Of a stretch of DNA of 64,000 nt, positions 1 to 9,986 are shown in pieces; position 1 is the first letter of the stretch, and each line of letters starts with the position of its first letter. This stretch comes from Larimichthys crocea (lineage: Eukaryota; Chordata; Actinopteri; Sciaenidae): positions 14,931,793 to 14,995,792 of the forward strand of contig NC_040027.1 in the NCBI RefSeq assembly GCF_000972845.2, given 5' to 3'. The notes beneath the pieces were generated by a model. The model was not told the origin of the DNA and ran no database searches. It saw only the letters and a list, made by a program, of their open reading frames with translations. The translations under genes and the position numbers were made by a program.

Positions 1-2319
1 TGACGTGTAAGTATGTAGGCTAATCCTCTAAATTCACAGTTAGCTGCAAAATTATTGCTGACATGTTACAGCGTTGCCCCAATAAAGACACATTTGCTGT
101 TCGGATGTGTGACGGCCAACGCTTGTATGTGAGTAAATCAGTTAACGACATGTTCTCCACATGCTGTGTCCCCGAATGGCTTATGTACAGGCCTCTGTGA
201 CACCACTTATGTCAAACTCCCATCGGTGTTACAACATCTCGATCACCGGTGTCATCGGTGGGTCAGTGCGTGGGTATGGATTAACAAATATGTTGATTCA
301 GAGAAAAAGTTTGTGCACTTAAACAACCCTGAACGTCCAGGGGAGATCAGTGAGTAAATGTTAACCCTCAGACTGACATACATGCAACTGTCATTAAGAG
401 TCGAGACAAGTTCAGGAAGTTAGATCTGCAGCACTTTACAGATTATTGCCGTTGTGAATCATCAACTAAAAATTCATGGGAAATTTAAAACATAACGGAA
501 ACGCAACAAAAGATTTAAGTGACAAGAAATCTGACCTACCGTTATTTTGTATAAACAGAGCTATTCGATATCACATTTGAGTCAGTAGATGAGAAATTAT
601 GGCAATAGTTGTCTTTGCATTTTCACAAAACTGTCTCCAAGTTGAGAAACTGAAATGTGGTATATCAAATGAGCTGAACTTTTTTTTTTTTTGCAAGGCA
701 CCCTGTACTATATATAAAACCTTATTTACTCTTGTCATGCCTTTTGAGTCTGATCACTGATCCATGAACCCTGGAAGCACACCAGGCTGTTGCAACACGT
801 CCTCATTCGTGCCAATTAAATGTTTTAATGAGAAATGACGCATGTAGTCCATCAGACTGGTACTGGATGTATTTGAAATGTCTATTAATGAATAATCCTT
901 ATGTATATTTGTCTGGGAGAGTAGAATTATTGCTATACTTGCAAATGTGGTCGGCGCAAAAAGAAGAACGATGGCAGTGTCTTTAGGAATATCTTCACAG
1001 TGCAGAATTGGAGCAAGCTGTTAGTTTGATATCGATTTCAGGTGATAGAAAACTTTTTTTTTTCTTCTTAGTTTTTGCATTCTGTGATTGTTACTATAAA
1101 TCAAGTAACTCCATTTTTTTGGCCCTCAAATAAATTTGTAAGAAGCTGAAGTGTATTGGAAATGCAGTCCTTCGTAATTTTTTCAGCAAAATACAAAAAA
1201 AAGCCAAACTTTTTTTTTTGGTCTTCAGTTTTTCAGGACATTTTTAGTGACTGGATGGTCACTATGGATGGATGGACTTTACAATATAGATGTAAAGTAA
1301 TGTAGTGTGCCCCACTCTACCACCTAAGATTCAATAAACACTTCATTATTTCAATATTTCCTTCCTCTTACTGATAAATATAATTAATGTATTGTACAGT
1401 TTGACCGTCTTCAGCCTCATGACAGTGTTTAGAGAGTGTGCCGATGCCTAGAGAACAAGCTATGGTCATTCAAAATCTTCTTGACCAATGAAAAGATGTT
1501 TTGTTACATCATGTGTGTAGGATAGAGAGAAGGAGGAGGACAGCTTTAGATAAATAATTAAATTAAACAGTTCACTGATGATTGTGTAAACATAGATTTT
1601 CATTTCTGGCCTTAAATGTGTCTGATTTTAGTGTTTTAGGTTCATTTTGTGAGCTAGAGGATGATACGTAATACGGACGACACATACAGTCCATAACGTG
1701 GCTGATATCACGATGGAAATCATCCTAAAGAAAGAGGACAGGTAGGAAAGGTGCCTGAGAAACATGTGAACCCAGCAGGATAATAAATTGCAGTTTGTGA
1801 GCAGTTGGTTAACTGCGTGTTGATACTCTAAACAAGGAAGCTCATGAGTGTTTGTTAGCAGAACAGCTCAGGTTACAGTCCCACTGATTTATCGTCTACA
1901 GTATTTCATCTGTCTTTATTACTTATTGCTGTTTGTCTTTTTTTTTGCAAAGAAAATGATTCACATGAGTTATTTAATGTCTCCTAACATATTCTAAATT
2001 AGTGCCTTGACTTGAAAGTAAGAACTGTTGACACTTACAGTAAAAGACTTGACTCAGTCCAGTGAGGGGAGTGAGGTGGCTTCAGGAGATAATCTGGACA
2101 AATCTGTTTCTCATTGGTCTTTTCTGATTGTTAAATAGAGGCAGGCTACTCGCTGCATCTGTAGAGTGGGGGCTGAAGTGTGTTTTGAATTTAAATGTCG
2201 GATAAAAGCAAAACAAAATAGAGCTCTCTTAAATATCAGTCTAAAAGACAAAAGGTGTGCAGGGGCACTTACAATCAAGATTTAAACCGCTGCATCTTCT
2301 CCTCCTTCAGTCCTTCATA
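1..2319. other. Non-coding flank downstream of plpp6
   Basis: AT-rich sequence with several T-runs (about 680, 1055 and 1210). The open frames are short and lack codon character or any recognisable protein. The first part is probably intergenic and the last few hundred bases are probably plpp6 3' UTR. The first bases contain GTAAGT at position 7, which could be a splice donor of an exon outside the window, but nothing upstream can be seen to test this. Confidence 0.5.
1915..1920 (-). terminator. plpp6: Candidate polyadenylation signal of plpp6
   Basis: AATAAA read on the minus strand, about 400 bases beyond the plpp6 stop codon. It is the nearest canonical hexamer I noticed downstream of the gene. 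A 3' UTR of about 0.4 kb is plausible, but the motif is common by chance in AT-rich DNA. Confidence 0.35.
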
Positions 2320-2687
2320 TTAAACTAACTGTCCCAGCAGCCCTTGCAGGGTTTGAGGTGAAAGCCACAACATCTCTATCAAGTTATACTGGAAATAGCC
2401 CATCCAGAACCCAAACATCACGTCAGTCACGTTGTGCCTGCCCAGCAGCACTCGGCTCAGGCCCACCAGGCCGGCCCACAGCAGGACGAGGACCCTCAGT
2501 GGGGCAGCCAGAACGAGGTGAGCCAGCAGGAAACGGCCACACATGGCGGCACGGGTGGCGTGGCCTGAAGGGAAGGAGTAGCGGTCCACGGAAAAGGTGG
2601 CAAACATGTCCATGCGGTTGTGCGCTGGGCGACGCCGACGCACCACTGCCTTAACAATGCCCACCAGGACGAGGTCCAACAGCAGGC
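2320..2687 (-). CDS. plpp6: plpp6 coding exon 2 (catalytic PAP2 core)
   Basis: Encodes residues 165-286 and the TAA stop at 2322-2320. It contains all three phosphatase motifs. The acceptor is a pyrimidine-rich tract ending CTCCAG immediately above 2687; joining there restores the frame as Met-Gly-Leu-Leu-Leu-Asp, matching the family. The open frame extends 34 bases beyond the acceptor by chance. Confidence 0.93.
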
Positions 2688-5600
2688 CTGGAGGAGACGA
2701 AGAGGGAGATGTGTTACACAAGAAAGAAAGTGGCCACTACAACCCCAAGAGTGCTGGATTTGTAGATTTAGTACATTATCCTAACCAGAGCAGGCCAGAG
2801 AGGAGGAAAGGCATGTCCAGCTTAAATATAATATGTATACATGGGATTTGAAAGATAAAAATGACACCACCTGGTGGTTACATCAAGACTAACACTAAGG
2901 CAGACACCAATGCATGCAATTATTTATGTATCGCTTAACATCAAATGTTAATTGGTCAGTTTCAGAAGTTATCCAGATTCTCAAAACCAAACACTGATGA
3001 TGCTGGATAGACCGTCCTCACCTTTAAACAGGTGGAAATAATATGGCTTCATGCTTGTTGTGCCACTGTGGTAAGCCAGTCTTTATGTTGGCTGTGTTTG
3101 TGTTTCCACAGAGCTGAGGGCTTTTATTTAATTATTCATGGATGTCACACACCCAGGATAAGATATTTCCACATCCCCATTCTTTATTGACAGCCTACAT
3201 GTATCAAAAGACAAAAAAACAAATTAAAAAAATCACAAAACAAAACAGATATCTATTAAATGAACGAATATCTGAATAGTCGATATAACTGTTGATGAAC
3301 AGTTGGGTCCAGCACTAATATTAATAACACTGATAATGCCATAACTCCATTTAGGTGTGAAAGTTTCAGAATAAATATAAGCTGCCGTACTGCAGAGTGT
3401 TGCTAATCATATTTAAACCAGTGACTGATTAATAAACGATTATCAACAAGTTACAGTTTCATTATCTAATATTTTCACACATTCCCACTGTGAACAGACG
3501 GCAGAAAGATGCTCAAAGTGTTGAGAGATCTGACATTTACTTGCCTCTACCTGCCTTATAACAACAACAACAACAAAATGGGAAAAACCTGAAGTAACCC
3601 ACACAAAGGGGAGAAAACATGACAAATAACACCCAGATCATCTTGCAGCCTATGGTAAGTTGGTCCACTCCTCTTCAATGGCTGTGCAAAGTTTGCAGGA
3701 AGTGGCCATGCAAGAACTAGGATGTGTTCAGCTTCCAAGAACTGTAGCAGTGTCTTTCCAACACGGTGATGATTGTCTCAGGATCTCAACACATATCTTA
3801 TCTCGGGTATCTCATGGCACACAATTCACTGGAAACATCTCAGGGGGATATTCCTGCAGTCTGCAGACATTTTGACATGTCACAGTTGGAAACTTGCAGA
3901 TGTATTAATAATACCTGCATTTTACGTATGGGTGGTCCTGTTACTGTGCCTGCTGGTTCTACCGTGCCACATATGGGGGTCACACAGGGACAAGCATGTC
4001 CTGTTATAGTCACTCACTTCCTCTCTGCTGTCTCATGCCCTCCACACAACAGATAATGTAGAAGCCTCTACAGAGTCAGATAACAATGTTGGACCACTAA
4101 CTAGTAATTATTTCGGGAGGTAGTTGTGTCTATCCTGGGGTGATATAGACGAGGCAGAGAGGACAGCTTCTTCAGAATGTCGGGGGCATCGTGTCATGAC
4201 AAGACAAGAGTTTCTCTGCACTGACTGAACTGGCACCGAGGAATAAAATTCTCCAGAACAAGGACGCTAAATGGAACTGAGCCAGGTTTACTGTGAAGTT
4301 CAGCTGTGCTGTGACAAGTCAAAATATCTGATGTGCAACAATCCATCAGAACATTGCAACATCTGTGTGCTGCAGTGTGTTATGTTACATTTATTGTAAC
4401 CAATCTAAAAACACACCTGTGCAATAAACATGCTGTAATATTAAAGTGAATAAATATGAGCTACAGTGTTGCTGATCATATTTGAGGGAATCTACATCTG
4501 CGTTGACCTTTACTTGAACTGAGTGGATTTTATTTAATGTTGTGTCACTGTATTGAGCTTATAAGAAGATTTTTATGAACCGTTTCTTTCAGGGCTGCAG
4601 TGCTGAAAAATTCATGAAAAATGAATATGCAACAGTATTTTTTATTCATCACTGAAAACTACTTAATACTCAAATATCTGCTGCTGTAACCAGAGCGGTA
4701 AACTGGCTCAGAACTGCAGCCTGCTGTTTCCTTTAAAAGTTTAATACCTCTTAGAAACAGTCCTCTTGTGCTTAAATCAGGTCTCTGTCCATGCAGATAG
4801 AAACCCTTAATGCAGAGGACCAGAGGCTGTTGCTTACTGCTTAAGTCGTTATCCAATACTATTAACCTTCAAAGCCTGCTGCAGCTGTACCTCCCGAGGT
4901 GAGCTCTCACTCTACAGACATACGTTACACCATTTGAACTGAACTAAAGTCAATCATACAAACAGCAAACAGCAAATTCTCTTTTAAAATAGTTCCTTAC
5001 ATCACATTTCGGATGCGTTTACACGACACTAACCTGTCAGTAAACTGTGAAATAGATTTAGAACCATTTGCTAGAGCCTCATGTTGCATTTTCAAACAAC
5101 AATCCAACACCCAAAGACACCGAATTAAAGTCTGCGTAAAGGAAATTCACAGACTTCTTTTTCCAAACACAGTTTACACACTGGAAGATAATTTCTAAAA
5201 ACGCGTGAACAGACTGAACTGTCGTACTGAAAAATGGAGTTTTACTTCGTCGAGTGAAACTGTGTTTTACCAGATTTGTGTTCAAGATTTAAATCACAGC
5301 TCAATGATGCACTGAAGCCGTACTTTGCATAACCTCTGCCATAACACTATAATGGTATAAAAACCTTCAGTGCATTAGCATTACTGTGGTTCTCACGCTC
5401 GCTCAGGAGTTATTACACTTGTCATAAGTTTATATTAGAGTTTAGAGCAAAGTTTAGTTGCTACGACCTTTGCTAGTTATATCTTCAACATCCCGCAAAT
5501 GCATCTGAGATTAATATTTTCACATATTCCCACTGTGAACAGACGGCAGAAAGACGCTCAAAGTGTTGAGAGATCTGCCACTTACTTGCCTCTACCTGCC

Positions 5601-8298
5601 TTATAACAACAACAACAACAACAAAATGGGAAAAACCTGAAGTAACCCACACAAAGGGGAGAAAACATGACAGACAAATAACACCCAGATCATCTTTCTC
5701 TAACATTAAGCAACCCTTGATTTTACTTACTGGGCTTCAATGTGAAATGGTACACCAAACAACAAATATAAAAGCACCAAGCCTTCCGCGATGCACACAA
5801 AAGGATTACTACTCTCAAATTCTGTGCACAAATTCGGGTTAATAAACACCTTGCCGATGCGTGATGCATTAAGATGCTGAATAAACAGGATACTTATTGC
5901 ACGGGTGTTCCTTGATCTGGTCACTCTAAAATGTGCAGCTTTATCTTGTGGCTATTTCACACAGAACTAGAGCTGCAGATATCCAATTCCAGGCATGATA
6001 CTCCACAGAACAAGGGAGTGTTTTGCCTCATGCAGTGCGGGACATCTCCTTTGTATAAAGTTGATCAGGTTGTTGATTGCAGCCTATGGCAAGTTGGTCC
6101 ACTCCTCTTCAATGGCTGTGCAAAGTTTGCAGGAACTGGCCATGCAAGAACTAGGATGTGTTCAGCTTCCAAGAACTGTAGCAGTGTCTTTCCAACACGG
6201 TGATGATTGTCTCAGGATCTCAACACATATCTTATCTCGGGTATCTCATGGCACACAATTCATGGAAACATCTCCGGGGGATATTCCTGCAGTCTGCAGA
6301 CATTTTGACATGTCACAGTTGGAAACTTGCAGATGTATTAATAATACCTGCATTTCACTTATGAGTGGTCCTGTTATTGTGCCTGCTGGTTCTACCGTGC
6401 CACATATGGGGGTTACACAGGGACAAGCATGTCCTGTTATAGTCGCTCACTTCCTCTCTGCTGTCTCATGCCCTCCACACAACAGATAATGCAGAAGCCT
6501 CTACAGAGTCAGATAACAATGTTGGACCACTAACTAGTAATTGTTTCGGGAGGTAGTTGTGTCTATCCTGGGGTGATATGTTGGAGGCATCGTGTCATGA
6601 CATGATGAATAAAATTCTCCAGGACAAAGACGCTAAATGGAACTGAGCCACGTTTACTGTGAAGTTCAGCTGTGCTGTGACAAGTCAAAATATGTGATGT
6701 GCAACAATCCATCAAAACATTGCAACGTCTGTGTGCTGCAGTGTGTTATGTTACATTTATTGTAACCAATCTAAAAAACACACCTGTGCAATAAACATGC
6801 TGTAATCAGCATCGTGATATGTCACATTACTGTGGCAAAGTGCACACAAACAGATTATAACAAATGTGTGTGCAACATTTGAGAGAATTAAACATTTTTT
6901 GTGTGTAGCACGCTGCAGCACGTAACTAAAAACACAACTTTTGTTATTATTTGCAGGACAGTGTGAGCTTCAATAGAAGGCAATCGGAGTTAAAACAACT
7001 CTTACTTTACCCAGGGTGGGACGGTCATAATGAAGACACAGACATGAAAATTGAAATAATTTATAATATAATATATTCTGTGGACGAAGCATTATAATGG
7101 ACCTGCATTGCAGCTCACACTGGCTTACACCTCGCTTTTCTCAAGATCTTAAAACCGTCCTCATCCCTCCATCACCGCGTTTCCTCCTTCATGTGAGTGT
7201 CAGCCTGCAGTAAATTCAAAACACTGATGCTCGCCTACATAAACAGTCTCCTGGTTCTGCACACACCTACTTTGAACACCCCTTACACAGACACGTGTTA
7301 CCTCCTCCGGGTGAACGACCCCTCGCTCTGCCTCCCTATGACTCTTCAAGTCTGTTGCTCCACATTGGTTCCTACCAGATCAGGGGCGTCTCCTGAAGAC
7401 CCAGCACCACCTACAACTGGACATGCCAAATCTATACTTACTGCTGCACTGACAACTCCTTGTCGCACTGTACCTTTATTTTCTTGGATAAAAGTGTCTC
7501 AGTGAATGCATGTAAAGAATCAGGATTATTTGGACACCACTCCGTGCTGCATCTCATTTAAGCGTCAGACAGATGCAGAGCTGAGACTGCAAACAGAGGA
7601 TGGATTAAAGCCAGTGATCTATAACTGTGGAGCTGCCAGCTCTGGTGGAGGGAGAGTAAAAATGGGTCATAACAAGAAATGTGGTTATGGGACCACCTGT
7701 GAGAAGATCTGCGCATGTCAGATGAGGACCAAGAGGAACCGTGACACAAATACCGCAGCTCACCTGCACACCTGTCTGCATCAGTAACAATAAAGAGAGT
7801 TTTACCCATGAGGAGATTGAGCATGACCTCCTGTCCTGCAGCGCTGTCACTCTTGTACAGGCAGTAGGCGGTGACAGCCAGCCAGGGGATGCCATGTCCC
7901 GATATCTCTATGAGCTTCATGAGCGGGCGCACGCTGCCCCAGGACGAGTCCTCACAGGCGCACACCCCGAGCCGCTTGGACAGCCACAGGTCGATGGCGA
8001 GCAAGGAGCTGAGCGCGACGCGGATGAAGGACGGGTTGAGCCGGATGCCGTCCTCCTCCGGCATCCCCTGACCGCTCGCCGAGCCAGTGGAGGAGCTGGA
8101 GCCCCGACGACGAGTGGGGCTCTCCGAGGCTCGGAGCCGGGCGGTGGTCGGGTCGGAGCCCTGCCGCTGGAGCAGGTGCGGAGGCGAGGAGCGGTTCAGC
8201 GGCTTCGTCAGCGACATGAAGTCGTAGCGGCCGTTGGAGCCGCCGAGCACCGGGCTGCCTCCGCTGCGCACCGGGGCTTTAGCTTTAGGAGACGGCAT
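2320..8298 (-). CDS. plpp6: plpp6: phospholipid phosphatase 6 (polyisoprenoid diphosphate phosphatase), two exons
   Basis: Coding sequence joins 8298-7806 and 2687-2320 on the minus strand and gives 286 aa (human PLPP6 is about 295). The family is an ER/nuclear-envelope PAP2 phosphatase that removes phosphate from presqualene diphosphate, farnesyl diphosphate and related lipids. The N-terminal 85 residues are Ser/Pro/Gly-rich and include LRASESP, as in the mammalian protein. Hydrophobic segments lie near residues 92-106, 135-150, 157-180, 217-241 and 255-272. All three PAP2 signature motifs are present: KAVVRRRRP (177-185), PSGH (204-207) and [12 protein letters not shown] (242-253), with catalytic His207 and His249 intact. 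The start codon sits in a full GCCACC Kozak context. Donor GTAAAA follows codon 164 plus one base; the acceptor ends CTCCAG. The intron is 5,118 bp, whereas the mammalian gene is, to my knowledge, intronless. The gene diverges from prdx6. Confidence 0.95.
3467..4439 (-). mobile_element. Decayed Tc1/mariner-like transposon, copy 1
   Basis: The segment aligns almost base for base with 5512-6806. The part from about 3645 to 3870 resembles the minus-strand coding region of a common fish Tc1-type transposase gene (the stretch around TCCACTCCTCTTCAATGGCT and the block with CAGGATCTC). The reading frame is destroyed. Relative to copy 2 it lacks about 380 bp at the position after ACCCAGATCATCTT, and it has about 60 bp more near 4150-4230. 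Confidence 0.65.
5512..6915 (-). mobile_element. Decayed Tc1/mariner-like transposon, copy 2 (longer)
   Basis: Second copy of the unit at 3467. It retains an additional block, about 5697-6074, with more of the Tc1-type transposase-like sequence (for example the region around GCCTCATGCAGTGC). Homology with copy 1 ends at about 6806. The following 100 bases, containing CACCTGTGCAATAAACATGC and a stretch ending near AGAGAATTAAAC, still resemble the terminal region of Tc1-like elements, so the outer boundary is set near 6915. No intact transposase remains. Confidence 0.65.
7806..8298 (-). CDS. plpp6: plpp6 coding exon 1
   Basis: Encodes residues 1-164 plus the first base of codon 165: the low-complexity N-terminus, the conserved block from LNPSF to SKRLGVCA, and the stretch [20 protein letters not shown] that is nearly identical to mammalian PLPP6. 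The frame runs on past the donor into unrelated residues, so the exon end is set by the GTAAAA donor at 7805-7800. Confidence 0.93.
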
Positions 8299-8420
8299 GG
8301 TGGCTGATAACGAACCGACGCTGCGGTGTAAAGTCGCTCTGCGGTGCTGTGCGGGGTTTCTCTTTTTTTTTCCTTTAGCTCATCTGTTGTACGCTTCACA
8401 ATTCAAAGCACGTCCGGTTA
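7850..8420. promoter_or_regulatory. plpp6: CpG-rich start region of plpp6
   Basis: GC content and CpG frequency rise sharply over exon 1 of plpp6 and its 5' flank compared with the AT-rich DNA on both sides. This is typical of a CpG-type promoter of a broadly expressed gene. No TATA box is evident upstream of the start codon. Confidence 0.5.
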
Positions 8421-9106
8421 CACCGAGCAGAATCTCCATCTTTGTTGTTCCTCCCGCAAAGCTACCTGGGAAATGGTGTTTTTCGTAGAAGCGTAAACAG
8501 TGACCGGTTTAACCGCATTGGATTAACTCTAAAAGAGAAAAATAAAGGAGTTTGAAACGTTTTGTAAGAGATGTTTCAGGTCAAAAACAAACAAAGACTG
8601 ACCATGTTATAATAATAATACATTTTATTTCCTTTCTGTCACCTAATGACGTCCTTACAATAAATAAAAGTAGACAGCAAATAACAAAAACAAACAAAAA
8701 TAAGCATAAAAGTCAAATCAAATTACAAGAATACAACATTATAAACAGGTTAAAATAGGACAATGCAATGTTCATGGTAATGTAAGACTATTTCACCCAG
8801 AACAACAGTGTATATATGATTTATCAGTTGAATTTTCAGCAAGAAAAAAAAAGTAAGAGGAAGATACAAAAGTCCATTAAATGAAATAAAAGAAAATGTG
8901 AAAACAGGCAGTGCACTTGCCAAAACATGAGGGCAAAGTCAGCAATACACACCCATGGACACAAAAATCCATGATACATTATAATAAAATATAAATAAAA
9001 TAAAAACAATAAGGTAAATTATGTTTAAATAGTTTCATTTGTAGGATTTGTAGTAGGATCACTTCCTTTTTAATTGTCAAACAAATAAACAAAAACAAAT
9101 ATATAA
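8421..9106. other. AT-rich spacer between plpp6 and prdx6
   Basis: The spacer is dominated by A-runs and AAAC/AAAT-rich sequence from about 8590 to 9100. No coding frame is credible. The transcription start of plpp6 should lie in its first part. Confidence 0.5.
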
Positions 9107-9454
9107 CTTGAAGGATCAATGTGTGTGTGGGATTTAGTGGAATCCAGCTGGTGTACTTCCTTATTGCAATCCCCTCATCTCATCCTGTCCTTCATAGGAT
9201 GAAAGACAAACTATGCTGCCTCTGAAACATAAAAAAAAAAAAACACAAAAGGTCAGAGCCAGTGTTAGGTTTACCTGTAGAAACATGCCGGGTCAATATG
9301 GTGGACTCAGCATCTGTAGATATAAAAGGCTCATCCTTAGGTAACAAAAACATACAGATTCTTACTATGGAAAATATTGTTGTGCATGTTATATTCAGTT
9401 TCTCACATCTTCTGTAAACAGAGCACCCTGAATCTGACACACTGAACCTTTAAC
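9107..9454 (-). mobile_element. MITE-like repeat with inverted ends, in the plpp6-prdx6 intergenic region
   Basis: The left end (about CTTGAAGGATCAATGTGTG) and right end (about ACACACTGAACCTTTAAC) are imperfect inverted repeats. The internal block with CTGTAGAAACATGCC is the reverse complement of a block in the repeat at 16859-17151. The two are therefore members of one family in opposite orientation. No coding capacity. Confidence 0.6.
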
Positions 9455-9739
9455 ACCTGTTTTGTTCAACGGAAAATTATTTTCCTGCACGTTAAAATTA
9501 ATGGATGGATATGATTTAAGTTTATTTAAGAAGTTTTATATCAGCTGGTTATTAGTTTCTTGGACAAACATCTTATTCAAATATGTGACTTTGTGAATCA
9601 GTCTTCAGTTTCAAATATATCATATTGTTTGAAGACCTATATTTACTGAGATTTTTACTTATTATTATTATTGCTTTTCGTTTAGTAATGCATTTGTAAT
9701 GTTGTTTAATAAAGTTATTATAGATGGAAAAAAAGGAAA

Positions 9740-9894
9740 ACGACCTGCCTCTGTTTGGTTGGTCTACGTGCTGCAGTTTACCCCGCCCTATCCGGGTTCA
9801 TTCATGCGGTGGTGATCGCTTCAGGCCCCTTAGTGAGTTTGTCCCTTCTTCTTCTCTCCAGTGTGTGTGTGTGAGCTGCAGAGAAGAGCCGATC
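9740..9894 (+). promoter_or_regulatory. prdx6: Presumed core promoter and 5' UTR of prdx6
   Basis: A GC box (CCCCGCCC) lies at 9781-9788, about 110 bases before the start codon. No TATA box is seen at a suitable distance. A short GT tract and pyrimidine-rich stretch follow. The start codon at 9895 has A at -3. I could not identify a convincing antioxidant-response element here by eye. Confidence 0.4.
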
Positions 9895-9986
9895 ATGCCT
9901 GGACTTCTGCTGGGAGACGAGTTCCCCAATTTCGAGGCCGACACCACCATCGGCAAGATCAAGTTCCACGATTTCCTGGGCAACTC
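9895..9986 (+). CDS. prdx6: prdx6 coding exon 1
   Basis: Encodes residues 1-30 plus two bases of codon 31, starting [15 protein letters not shown]. It is followed by a consensus GTAAGT donor. The GXSXG serine codon is split across intron 1. Confidence 0.95.

Larger units (their letters stand above)
2688..7805 (-). other. plpp6 intron, largely transposon-derived
   Basis: A 5,118-bp intron. Roughly 2.3 kb of it is two diverged copies of one Tc1-like fossil, given separately at 3467 and 5512. The remainder (2688-3466, 4440-5511 and 6807-7805) shows no exon-like open frame with both splice signals; the short open frames there have no recognisable product. Confidence 0.7.

Noticed and set aside
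1..15. GTAAGT at position 7 as the donor of an exon ending at the window edge
   Set aside because: Only six bases precede it, so neither frame nor product can be tested.
5995..6489. 164-codon plus-strand open frame
   Set aside because: It lies in the Tc1-like fossil, opposite to the transposase strand, and is open in this copy only. It has no protein-like features.
7741..8307. 188-codon plus-strand frame over plpp6 exon 1
   Set aside because: Antisense shadow of the GC-rich coding exon; Arg/Ala/Gly-rich composition follows from the opposite strand.
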